Source of the DNA: Cryptomeria japonica
Lineage: Eukaryota; Streptophyta; Pinopsida; Cupressales; Cupressaceae
DNA: 64,000 bases
NCBI RefSeq assembly: GCF_030272615.1
Contig: NC_081413.1
Location: 717,423,867-717,487,866 of the forward strand
Direction of reading: 5' to 3'
A program made the position numbers and the translations under genes. The number at the start of each line of letters is the position of its first letter. Within the stretch, counting starts at the first letter, position 1. Below, in pieces: positions 23,564 through 34,955 of this stretch. A model generated the notes under the pieces. It did not search any database and was not told where the DNA came from. It worked only from the letters and a program-made list of their open reading frames with translations.

Positions 23564-26500
23564 ATGGCATCCACCTCTGCAATTGAATACATAGCGAACC
23601 CTGCTATTCTGGAAGTAATTAAAAGACCTAGGCCCGTATTTCAGTTGATCCCCAAAATAGCAAAGAAGGATGATACCTTAGGTGCATTCTCTCAAATCCC
23701 TAAAGGTGTTGTATATGCTAAAGACCCTAGAATGTATGTTCACTGCAATATTGAAGAGCTAGGAGACGAAGAAATCAAAACCATGTACAAAACTGAGATA
23801 TGTGATGATACCGACAATATCAAAGCTGAACACAAAATCATTGAAACCCTAGGATTCACAGAAATCCTTAGTATTCCTGAATTTCCTAAGGATGTGATTA
23901 GGATAGTGTTAAGCAAAGTTTATGGAGAATTTTTTTGGTTAGATGCAATTCATAAGATCACCAAGAAAGTAGTAAAGGCTGTCACAGGGTTACCGGCCAC
24001 TGGTAAAAGACCAGACAAAAACAAGAAAGTTTCAAATGATTTAGTCATAGACCTAACAGGTGCAACATTTGATAAAAGATCTTTAAGGGTTAATGATGTA
24101 AAGGATACAAATGTAAGATTCATAAGCATGATATTAGGTTACAAAGCCACTCATGCCAATAGACTTAACTTAGTCTCAAGTCTATGCATTAAGAGTGCTT
24201 ATGACATGATAACAGACAATGAAAAAATTGACATCTGTGAATGGTTAAAGGATGAACTAATTGACAACCTTGGAAAGATAAAGAAGGATAAGAAAGGAAC
24301 CTTCAGATTTAGAAATCTATTAGTATGTCTAATGCTACACATAACAAAATAGGTTCCTGGTATAGGTTACAAAGAATTTGGATATGACATACCGGTAGGA
24401 AAGCAACTGACAAAACTGTTCAATACCATGGGTGAGAATAAGGAAAACAATATTAATGACTTTTTCCAAGCATTAAAGACCAAAATGAAGAAAAGGACAA
24501 GGTTATCAAAGAAGATTGTAGACAAATACAAAGATAATATGCTTTGTTATCAAAAAGGATGAAATATGGATGGAAGCAGTCATCCCTAGGACAATCTAGG
24601 TAGCAAAAATGGGCTATGAAATAGATGACCACATAGTTGAAACTTATGCCAAAGCACTTCTGGAAGCCCCCAATGAACCTAAAGAAGAAATATTTGGTAG
24701 TGCTGAAACCATAGAAAGCCAAATTCAATCAAAGAAAAGAGTGAAAAAGGATCCAGACAAGCAAAAGCCATTAAGGAAGATGTATTAAACAAAACCGACA
24801 TAACTAAAGATGAGTTGGCAGCCCCACAACCTGAAGTTCATCTATCACCGGTAGGTACTTCTTTAGAAGGAGACATGCCAGCAACCTTTAAAAGAGTTGT
24901 TAGGAAAAGAAATCCCTCACCGGAACCACTCCTTCACCTAGAAGGACAAGGTAGAAGCAACAAGCTGTGAGATCTTCGGTCAGAAAGGTCACACCTAAAA
25001 AGAAGCTGACTCCTAAGAAAAAGAAAAAGGCAAAAACTGACTTGGCACCTCTAGACATTTTGTTAAATGAGATCACATAGGAAGGAAAACTGAAGAACAT
25101 AAAGAAAATTTATGACACTCTATTGGCTGATGAGAAAGGGCAAGTTGAGGAGAGTGTAATACTACACATGGACATGTTTAAAAAGGTTTTGATGGAAGTC
25201 ATAAATGAAATTCCTGATGACTTATACAAAAGACTTGAGGCCAGAAGGCAAGGAGTAATTGAACTGGACAAGAAAATAAAAATAGAAAAACTACTTGTTG
25301 TATATCCAATAAACTCCCCAAAAGAAATTGATGATCTGATAGCTTAGGCCAACCGGACAATTTTTTCCACTACACACCGGCATATTTCATTGATGGTAGG
25401 TAGAGTTACAGAGGTTTCAGAGGAAACAGAAGATGGTTGGGACATATTTTTGGTTGAAAAAGAGAAACAAGAAGAATATAGGAATCCCAAGCCTGTTAAG
25501 GTATATCAGAAGGATAAGGACAAAGGGAAAGGGAAAATTGGTGGACCTCCAAGCATAAAGGTTAAAGATAACCTACCTCCACCTATGAAAATTGCAATCC
25601 CTGAAAACCAACCGGCAACTGAAAGCATGGATGCAGAGGATAGCAATACAAATCCTGAAGTCCTATTCACTGTAAATGTTGATACCCAAAAGATCAACAT
25701 AACAGTTGATAAAGACTCAAGTGAAAAATCAGATACGGCTAAAGAGCCTCTAGTAATAGGAAATACAAAGTAACTGGCAGAGGATACAAAGAAAAAGATG
25801 GAATCTGAGGCACAATCAGAGAAACTGACAGAGCTAAAGGCTCTAGAACAGATGCCACCGGTAAGAAATGAAGTAGGAAAACCAGTGCTAAAGGAAATGT
25901 AGACATAAACCAACCTACCAGAGGTCAATACAAGCATGGTCACTTCCACCGGTACTCAATTTGTTGGGTCACCATCAAAGTCAACAAATGTGACTGAGGT
26001 TTTACTTGAATCCATCAAGAAAATAACTGACTATAGTTCACAAGCTTACAAAGCAATAGATGATTCAATACCAGTTTTGAAGATAATCAGTCCTGATTGT
26101 AATATAGATAATAAAGATTCTTTAGGACAGTTGGATACATTATGTAAATACATCTCTGGAAATATTGAGAAAATAAAGGTAGAATCTGTAAAGGACATTG
26201 TAGAAAAGGAGAAACAGAAATTCTTTGAGGAAGAAATTAAGAAGTGTAACAAAGACTTTGACACACTTCTACTGGAACTGTGTAGTTTGTTAAAAGAGTA
26301 CAAAAACCTGTACAAAGACACATGCAAAACAAACTTCTTGACTGTAGATATAGACAAGAAGATAAGCAAGACACAGGAAGAGATAAACAAGCTTGCAGAC
26401 AATTTTGTCAACTCACCAGATTCACTATCTATTTTTGAAGAGAAGTTAGCAAATTTTGAGGCAGAATTACTTAAACAGGAGAAAGAGAAAGAGACAATAA

Positions 26501-26745
26501 TAAATAAGGCAAAACACTTGAGATCTAAACTGAGTCCAAGATTGGACTATCTAGCATCTCTATGGAAGGAAATCTCAGAGGCATTAACATCGGGAAGTAA
26601 AACACTGGCAAAACAATTACAGCATCTCACCGACACTGTGAAGAGGACTGAAACAACAATAAAAGATAACAGAAAGTTTATGGATAGTATAAACTTAATT
26701 TTGGGTGATCTTTTTCAAATAATAACTACCCAACTACAAGGTTGA
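23564..26745 (+). pseudogene. B2 ORF2, large conserved protein of unknown function
   Basis: ATG 23564 to TGA 26743, about 1,060 codons, with a TAG near 24350, frameshifts near 24540 and 24745, and a few later breaks. Order: an N-terminal globular region (residues 1-270) with FFWLDAIHKITKKVV, a TGLPATG turn and an Ile/Leu-rich end; a basic Lys/Pro region, possibly a nuclear signal; a helical domain (IELDKKIKIEKLLVVYPIN, EDGWDIFLVEKEKQEEYRN); a disordered Pro-rich linker; and a C-terminal coiled coil of about 250 residues ending QLQG. It has no protease, polymerase, RNase H or integrase motif. Divergence from B1 is mostly synonymous in the N-terminal region, so the protein was under selection. 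The overall form (TGxP turn, then a Leu-rich C-terminal helix) recalls the putative plant transposon protein domain (PF20167) and the gene at 59453; this is a guess. Confidence 0.75.
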
Positions 26746-26951
26746 GGATATGGACTGGTATAACTACAAACTCTACTAAACCTTTGTCATTGATGCCAAA
26801 GGGGGAGTAGTAGGATGAGAAAATTCAAAGACAGGAATCATATGCTTAGGGGGGGCCCCTCATATTTTTGGTAAATTTTTTGGTCTACACATTTTTGGAA
26901 ACCTTTTTGAAATTTCTCATGAGTGTTGCCATCAATGCCAAAGGGGGAGAT
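26746..26951 (+). other. B2 3' untranslated region with repeated polypurine tracts
   Basis: CCAAAGGGGGAGTAG occurs near 26796, TTAGGGGGGGCCCC near 26848, and CCAAAGGGGGAGA at 26938-26950 directly before the LTR. The first and last share the context TGATGCC/AATGCCAAAGGGGGAG, so the tract was duplicated. C1 has the same layout. Confidence 0.75.
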
Positions 26952-27757
26952 TGTTGGCATATGGACACTCTAATGAGACATTGTGTGTGATTGAAGGTTT
27001 TGTCATTGATGACAACCTTGCAATCCTATGGCACCGGCAAGACATCATACTGGCAAAGCATTATTCAAGCAAGACAGTGCACCGGCATCAACAAGATCAC
27101 TCTACACTGGCACCGGCACCGGCACAAAAAAATAAATGTATACCGGCACAAAGGCCGACAGGATTTCTGATATGTAATATTTTGATTATTATTGCAAGCC
27201 GACTTGGAAAATTGTAAAATGACTCTTGTATATAAAAGAGATCATTGTAGACATTTTAAAGGGTAAGTAAGTGAGTGAACAAAAAAATGAAAATTATTAG
27301 GCAGACCTAATATGCGAAATATAGGTTAAGGGTATATGTAAAGAATAGAGCAAGAACTAGTACTGAATCTAGCATTGGAGATGCTATTGTAAAGCAGTAC
27401 AAGTCATTGGATTAGTATAATCCTTATTGTAAGTCAGTGTGACTTCTCATTGAGTAGTGAGCTCTAGGCAATTGGCCTTCCTGCATGTGCAGGCCCCTAT
27501 TGTAAGTAATATTCTCTAATTGGCCTGTAAGTGAATATTGTGGGTCACAAATCCCATCAAGGTTTTTCCCACACCGGGTTTCCTCATTAAAAATCTTATG
27601 TTATGGTGTTCTTTTCATGTGGATGTTTTTTATTACATTAATTATTGCATACCGGTACACTGCTACTTTATGTTCTGCATGTTTTATCTTAAGAAAATTT
27701 GAATACTAGTCAGATACTGATTCACCCCCCCTCTCAGTATCTGTGGGAACCCTAACA
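26952..27757 (+). repeat. 3' LTR of B2
   Basis: TGTTGGCATATGGACACTC to GAACCCTAACA, 806 bp. U3 holds a cluster of ACCGGCA words between 27031 and 27150, some decayed to ACTGGCA. TATA box at 27229-27236. The downstream flank GGTAG does not match the five bases before B1 (TAACA), as expected if the two ends belong to different insertions. Confidence 0.9.
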
Positions 27758-28083
27758 GGTAGTCCCCACTGTAGTCGCCCATAGTGATGGCCCTTGGGCT
27801 GTCCACTATGGACACCCACAATGGCACCGGCCAAACCGCCCACTATGCAATGCATAGTGTTCGGCCCCTACCATCCACTGTGTATTGCACAATGGTTCGG
27901 CCCGAGCCGAACCCCCCCTACATTTAATTAATTTTTTGTGTTTTTGTTTAAATTAAAATTTTAATTAATTTTTTTTTTTGTTATATTTAAATGAAATCAA
28001 TTATATAAGTATTTGTATATATACATTTTAAACAAGTTTATTTATTTAACTTTAAGAAATGAATTCATTTATGCATTTATGCA

Positions 28084-28086
<3 letters not shown>

Positions 28087-28167
<81 letters not shown>
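28087..28167. repeat. (AT)n microsatellite, about 81 bp
   Basis: Uninterrupted AT dinucleotides flanked by GCATGC and AGAATC. Confidence 0.97.
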
Positions 28168-28171
<4 letters not shown>

Positions 28172-30752
28172 CTAGGGCAATTTTCTTTTCATGCAATTAT
28201 TTTTATTCTGAACAAATAAAATAGATTAGCTATTTTCTGCAAGTTTAATCATTTTAATTATTTCCTTTTTAATAATATCCTAGTTGCCAACTAGAAATAG
28301 TTAGGCTATCTAAATATGGCTTTTCTTTCTATAAAAATAAAGTAATTAATCGAATTAAGCAAACCTAACACAACATCTATTTAAATCTAGAAATGTAAAA
28401 TAAATATTTAGAGATGACTATAATAAACATTAGATTTTTATTTTCTACAAGTTAATAAAATGACAGATTAAAAATAAAATTCTAACATCACTTTATTTAT
28501 CTAGAATCCTTTAACTTTAACCATGCAATTAGGAATTAAACTGAAACATTTATATTCAAAGCAACATGCATGCAATCATTAAGTCCTTTCCTTATTTCCT
28601 CGATTTATTTCATATGCATAAAGGGATAAAATAAATTTATTGCTTTTCCAAAATCTTATATACTCAACAAATATTAAATTCAGAAAAACTTTAGGAACTA
28701 AATCCAGATTTAATCATTTCATTTTTTTGCAATATAGAAAATAATATATTACATTTCTTTAAATTACATTTAAAAGACACTATCATCATTTTACAACTAG
28801 GCCTCTCATTATTAATAATGAGGACTTTTAAAACAAAATAATAAAAATATTTCCAAATAGATTTCTGCAACAAATGACTCCATTGAATTTTCCACTTGTC
28901 CTAATCCTTTCCTTCCAACAACCTGCAAATAAAATCAAGGATATGACCATGGAGTGGTCACCTCCCAGCCTAGGCTATCTAGTACCCACCCCCGAGCTTA
29001 GAGAACCAAGCCCTAGACAGGTAACACACATGCAAACACCAAAGACAAGGGAAAAACAATCTCAAACACAATCCCAACCCAGGCTACAATACACCACACA
29101 TTGTGATGTCTTTTCAAGGGTGGTAGTGGACCAAGTACCTTGAGGAGACTGCAAGTATGGTAAGACTAATAGCCACTTCATGGAAAACCAAATACATCAT
29201 AAGTATAACAACCCCACATCCTTATGCCCCCCCAAGGCATTCACGCCTTATTTCCCTCCTTATGGCCCCCAAATGCATAAATAAGCCATGCAGCAAGGGT
29301 CACATAAAATCCCTTGTGATCACTCTCATAACGAGAGTCTCTCACTCGAAGGCTGTCACTTCTACCACCCACAAGACCATCCTCTCTCCCAAGAGTAGGA
29401 GGCCTTGATTACTCCCAAAGCACATAAAATGCCATACAAAAGTAAAACATAAAACACAATAATTTTCCAAGGGAAAACATGCAAGAAAACTAGACTTTGT
29501 ACACAAGATATTCTTTCAATATAACATTCAATATGAAAACACATTACAAGTAAGGTGAAACCAACCTTCAACTGCCCAAGGGTATGCTAGTTTTGTTGAG
29601 GATGAGCAGCCCAATTCCACAAGTCTTTCCTTCCTACACTTAGCCAAATTCTTAATTCAAAATCTATCTTTTTCCTTTCAAAATTCCTTGTCCCCAAAAA
29701 TGGAGAGTGGGTGATTACCCACAAAATCTCTCATTCTTGCTTAAGAAGACCCTAGTGAGAGTTCTCACAAGTTTCTAAAACTGAAAAGGAAAGGTAGGAG
29801 AAAATGGGAAAGGGATCTCACATCCAAAAGGAAAGTTTACAACTTAGATGATCCTTCCAATTTCAATTTTCGCACAACTTATAAAAGTCACTTTTTAGGG
29901 TGTCTAAATGGTCACATGAGAGTTGGCACATGCCTAAAATTACTCCTAACCCTTAGGTATACCTTATGAGCTTTAGGACACCCTAATATACTACCCCTAG
30001 GAGTCCATTTAACCCTTTTTAAACCCTTCTGAAGTTAATTTTTGGGTCAAACCTAAGTTGACCACCCTAAAGATTCTCTACCTAAGGCATTTATGGAATC
30101 ATATTAAATTGATTGAAAAAGCTATAGTTAAACAACTCCCTCCAAGAGACAAATTTAAAAACTAAAACATAAATCAAAACATGTGTCAAGTGACACAAAG
30201 AAAATACTTTTACAAAATTATACATGAAATCTTGTCTCTTGTTGGATTTACACAAATAAACAAAATTCAATTTAACATTCATGCAACAATCACTTTCACG
30301 AATAAAATATGATACAAACGGGGTGTTGTCTCTCCAAATAGACAAACCCTGGTTTTATGAACGCACATAGGTCTAGGTTTGGTTCTCCATAATATTTCCA
30401 TGGTCACATGGATAATTTTCTTGCACATCTCAATTACACATTAGTAATTTCAAATAACCTCATATAATATAAAACACATGAATAAGAATACACATCAAAC
30501 ACTCTATGACCAATATACACTTAATCAAATCAGTACACCTTATATCCAACAATTCCACATAAGCAATTATCATAATTCTCATAATTTTGATCCATACATA
30601 AAACATACATCCTATTTCTATCATCATAGTAAAGTCTTGCAAATCCAATAACAACATATATCATCGCAAATTCATCCTATTCAAAAATCATGTAGAGTTC
30701 TATATCATTAAGCATATAAATGAAGCATCAACATATAGCAATGTTATCCAAA

Positions 30753-30922
30753 TCTACTATTGTAGGGTTTGTATTTGTTGAGTAAGGTTTGATAATGGAT
30801 TATCTACATTGTTTCTTTTATCATTACTTTCTTTTCTTTTGTCATCCCTTTCTTTCCTTGTTTCTTCATTGCTTTCTTTATTCGCATCTTCGCTATTTTT
30901 CTCATCTATTTTTTGGGTGTTA
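30753..30922 (-). repeat. 170-bp duplicate of D gag inside F
   Basis: Matches 32000-32169 in the same orientation with about four differences by eye. It codes on the minus strand for the DANKESNEETRKERDDKR part of gag. It is separated from the D gag by the first 147 bp of F. Confidence 0.9.
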
Positions 30923-31069
30923 AAATACTTGAGTTTAATCCCCCTATGAAACTCACTGGTTAATTGTGACATGCCCTAATTTTCCATAATGCATAAAAAT
31001 AAAGCATCTAGAATAGTCTCAACATAAAAATCACTAAAATGCTAGACTGAGTCGGGGTAGGGCCTCACA

Positions 31070-32450
31070 CATTCCACCAATTTGGCTTGACTGGTGGTTC
31101 ATAAATTCTTGCTTCGGGTAAAACAATCAATTTGTTAGCAAGCAAAGTTTTTAGAGTTGATTCTAAAGATTCTCCAATATTTGTGAATTTTCTCCGAGGA
31201 TTAGAGAAAAAGGACTTGGCTTTATTGTTTTCTAGATTGTTGTTGCTTGGGATTTGACTTGATAGATTGAAAATTGGTTGTTGTTGTTTCGCAGTATTGT
31301 TATCATCATTTCCTTCATTGCTGACATTCTTATTCTTTGACCAGAACTTGGGTTTGTTATTGTTGTTGTTGTTGTTGTTGTTGTATGAATTATTGTAAAG
31401 TTTTAGTTCTCCTTTCTTTACCATTGTGTTCTCTATTTTCAGACCATTTTCGATCATTTTGGAAAAAGAGGGAGGACATTGCATCCTTAGTCGATAACTC
31501 ATTTCACTGATAAGATTATCAATGAATATGTCCATTTTTTCTTGATCAGGTACATCCCGGGGATACCTATTAAACATGCATTTCCATCATTGTAAAAAGA
31601 TCATAAAGGATTCACCATTCTTTTGTTTAACATTGCAAAGATCTAGCATTGTTATTTCATTCCTTATACTGTAGGAATATTGTGAAATAAATCTATTTAC
31701 AAGTTCTTCAAAGGATTTGATTCCGGATGGCAATCTTGAAAACCACTCCATTGATTATCCATTTAAACTCCTAGGAAAAAGACGCATAAGGTAAGTTTCC
31801 TCATGAGCAAATTCCATGCTCATAATACAAAACTCCCTAATGTGATCTTGAGGATCAGATTTTCCATCATATTTGTCATATTTAGGGATCTCGCAATGTT
31901 GCAGAAATGGTATCATATTTAGCTTTTTATCAAAGGGATATGGGCATATGTCTTCTAATGAATACTTCTTGGAACTTGTCCCATTTTGCATGTCTTGTAT
32001 CTACTGTTGTAGGGTTTGTATTTGTTGAGTAAGGTTTGATAATGGATTATCTACATTGTTTCTTTTATCATTACGTTCTTTTCTTTTGTCATCCCTTTCT
32101 TTCCTTGTTTCTTCATTGCTTTCTTTATTCGCGTCTTCTCTATTTTTCTCATCTATTTTTTGGGTGTTACTTGTTTCCGCATCTTGTTTTAAGCTTTCTA
32201 TGTTAAAGTCTTGTGGTAGTTTAGCTCCAGATTTTGCCAACATCAAGAGATATTTCTCTTTTTCTTTTGCCAACAATTTTTCCATTAGCCTATCAAATTT
32301 GAAATCGTGTTCAAGGTCTCTAATGGTGCTATTGACTGCTTCTTCATCAACAACGGTAAATCCAAAAGTGTGGAATATAGGAGTATCTTCTTCCTCCATT
32401 TGTTGTTGTTTTCTAAGTTGTTCGTGTTGGGCTCTAGTCCAAACTGGCAT
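31070..32450 (-). pseudogene. Gypsy D gag (truncated)
   Basis: ATG at 32450 (MPVWTRAQHEQLRKQQ). The N-terminal coiled coil and Glu/Lys-rich linker run to a TAG near 32000. After it come MEDICPYPF-like text (SLEDICPYPFDKK), the retrotransposon gag core (EIPKYDKYDGKSDPQDH, LMRLFPRSLNG, then a TAA near 31755), ESFMIFLQ with a stop near 31580, and ISEMSYRLRMQCPPSF. A run of Asn codons lies near 31353-31385. The frame is cut at VKPNWWN where F starts; in relative E the next residues form the zinc-finger-like motif. Tat/Ogre-type gypsy gag by resemblance to P and E. Confidence 0.85.
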
Positions 32451-34934
32451 GTGTTTATTTCAAAGTTGTCAAAAGTTCCCAAGGACAAGGTCAATAGGTG
32501 ATTATTGGTTTAGGAAGGTATGCTTTATTGATCTTACCACTATTGTTTGTTCATTGGGATAAAGTGTCTCTTTGTTGAAAAGCACGTCTTTGTAGAGTTT
32601 CACTGTCAAATTCTATACCGCAACCACTCAAGTAGATGAAAATAGTGTAGGAATGTCCTATGTTTTAGTAAGATCTTGTGATTGATATACAAGAATCTTA
32701 TTCTCTTTTGAGTAGCTCTATAACTGGGTTTTCTTTTCTTAAGGTGATACTTGAAAGTCATATAAGCATTTGACAGTTCACAAGTTTGATTCCAATGTTG
32801 GTGCAATTTTAGTTTTGATGTAACCTAAGTTCAAAATAGGAAAGATATATCTAAGATTAGGAACCTAGTATAGATTGATCAAGCTTCGTGATAGAGGATT
32901 TGATTATCCTGATGAGAGACTTGACAAGTATGTTGATTTTTGCACTTAAGATGTTTGAATCAATAGCTTGTTGAATGTTGATGTTTATAGAATCTTTTGG
33001 GAATAACCTATAGGATTAACAACCTAGTTGTTTGAGCTATTTTGAAAGTACGTGATGGTTTAGAGACAAACCTACTTCAAGAATTATTTTGATATTTTGA
33101 TGTTTTGATACTTTGATTTTGAGTTGGTGTTTCAAGCGTTGGAATGCTTTTTATTTTATCCTTTTGATCACACTTTTTCATAGATTTGTTGATTTTTTAT
33201 CACTTGTAGATGATAATTTTCTTCAATTTTTGACCATTTGGAACATGTTACAGACATAGAAGACACAATTTTTAATAAATGAAAAGCACAAGAAAGTACA
33301 AATCCCTATGGCAGGCTGCAACAATAGTTGTTGAATCTCACATGGAGTTTCCCCCAAGGCTACGCTATTCAAAGTGGATATTTAGATGCTTCACCCCACT
33401 GGCTCCACCCTCGGCACTCACTTCTTTGGGGTAGCCAAACACCAGTTTCCATGAAATCTCCTTATGGCAAACTTTATAACTCTACTGGGAACTGTAAGTG
33501 TGTGAGCCGCTTCAGAGGTCCAACCTCCTGCGCCAACAACTAGAAGGTTTTTGGCAACTAGTACAAATAGTTTTTAGTAACGGCTTCTGGTCATGTGGCC
33601 ATACATGCGGCACTTTCAGCTTTGTAAATACAGAAGGTTTCTAGCATATAGAGGTTACACTCCATAAGGTTTATGGGGAAACATAGTGTCAGTATGAACT
33701 TATCAGCACATGTTGTTTGAACTTTCGTCACAAATACGATTTATTTATAGTGGATTGGAAGGACTTGGTATTATCCCGTTTCCACTTTAGGTCATTCCCC
33801 TCTCACTAGCCCCCTCAAGGTAGCTCGGGAAGGCAAGCTCTCTAAAGGATTAATTGCTTGAAAGTAGAGAAAGCATAAAAGAGTGGGTTTGGATTTTTGG
33901 TCACCCAATTAAGGAGAGAGCATATACCTACCACTTTCGAGACACAGAATACAAGTGTTCTTTTTAACTTTCCATAGCAATGTGATCTATCCTCTACTTG
34001 GAGATGTTGCTCCAGCAAGCATGGTGTTTATTTTAGCCTTTCATAGCAAATGATTTTATAATCTAGGAATTGGAAAGCCTGGTCAACAAAATAAAAATCG
34101 TTGCAAGAATGGACAAGTTGATTGTTCTTTTTATATTGCAAAATATAAGATTGATTGTGCTTTTTACCTTTGCAAGAAAATAAAAGATTGTTGTCCTTTT
34201 TAGAGCCCAAAATTTGAGGTGTGAATCCTAACTTTGCAAGAAAGTAAATGTTTGATTTGTTGTTATTTTTACCTTGCAAATGTGATTATTTTTAGAGCCC
34301 AAAAACAAGTGAGGTACTTTTTAAAAAACCAATTTTGAAAAATGAAGTTCTTTTTACCCAAAAGGAAATATGAGTTCTTTTTAACCAACTTCGAAAAAAG
34401 CTATAAAAGAAATCATTAAATCCTAACTTAATTCCTCCATATCTGCAAGAAATTGTTAGAAACCTGCAATAAAAAGAAGTTAGTGAAAATCCAAAACCTT
34501 AGGTGGGCTTCCACAAGCCTAATTTCAAATCACAGTTACAAATTTTCCATTGCGCTAAATTATCTATCAAATGCGCTAGTCCCTGTTACAAAAGTGCTAA
34601 CCTGCGTCAGAAAAGCGCTAACCTAAGATGCGAAAGCGCTGATTTTTCAGACAAAAGTGCTAACCTACATGACATATGCGCTAACCTATGATGCAAAAAC
34701 GCTGATTTTTGGACAAAAGCGCTAACCTACATGACATATGCACTAACCTAAGATGCGAAAGTGCTAATTTACAGACAAAAGCGCTAACCTACATGACATA
34801 TGTGCTAACCTATGATGCAAATGCGCTAACCTATCGAACAAAAGTGCTGTTAAAATTCACACATGCGTGAATATGTATTACAAATACAATAATTTTATTT
34901 TTTACGAGATTTTTAAAGAAATATGTGAGGCCCA
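32451..34934 (-). other. Leader of gypsy D
   Basis: Non-coding between primer site and gag. The gag-proximal part, 32480-32945, is the counterpart of 61021-61506 in E. Around 34030-34330 there are loose repeats of CTTTTTA...TTGCAAGAAA. Around 33310-33560 is a block with a short match to the leader of A. No gene is supported. Confidence 0.6.
34555..34860 (-). repeat. Post-primer GCG-word array of D
   Basis: More than twelve degenerate words of the form GCGCTAACCTACATGACATA or ATGCGCTAACCTATGATGCA, with GTGCTAAC decay forms. It lies about 75 bp downstream of the primer site in the element sense, matching the position of the arrays in A and P. Confidence 0.85.
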
Positions 34935-34952
34935 GCCCCACAGTGGGCGCCA
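34935..34952 (-). other. Primer binding site of D
   Basis: The minus strand reads TGGCGCCCACTGTGGGGC after LTR end CTCACACA and spacer TTT. TGGCGCC-type primer sites are common in plant gypsy elements. Confidence 0.75.
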
Positions 34953-34955
34953 AAA

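Larger units (their letters stand above)
16052..27757 (+). mobile_element. Two head-to-tail non-autonomous elements B1 and B2
   Basis: Order: full LTR (16052-16845), gag-like ORF1, ORF2, truncated LTR (21722-22033), ORF1, ORF2, polypurine tracts, full LTR (26952-27757). LTR ends (TGTTGG...CTAACA), iMet primer sites and polypurine tracts are copia-like, but no protease, integrase, reverse transcriptase or RNase H is present in either unit. The middle LTR closely matches the 3' LTR and is clearly more diverged from the 5' LTR, so B1 and B2 are separate subfamily members fused by a deletion, not a simple duplication. Confidence 0.85.
27758..31069 (-). repeat. LTR-like DNA F inserted in the gag of D
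   Basis: On the minus strand it starts TGTGAGGCCCTACCCCGACT at 31069, directly after the D gag frame is cut at VKPNWWN. It then runs through LTR-like, non-coding text to 27758, where the B2 LTR abuts. No primer site, polypurine tract or coding region was found. The part nearest B2 (27758-27925) is GC-rich with repeated GTGCATAGTG/CCACTATG-type words. Its true length and far end are not resolved, and it may contain more than one unit. Confidence 0.35.

Noticed and set aside
28874-29571. Three short open frames in LTR-like DNA F
   Set aside because: They overlap on both strands, have no recognised motif, and sit in LTR-like text.
32056-32562. 168-residue plus-strand frame rich in Ser/Leu/Phe
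   Set aside because: It is the reverse-strand shadow of the D gag coiled coil.
34555-34860. Regular short repeats as a CRISPR-like array
   Set aside because: The words are degenerate, the spacers are not unique, and the context is a plant retrotransposon leader.
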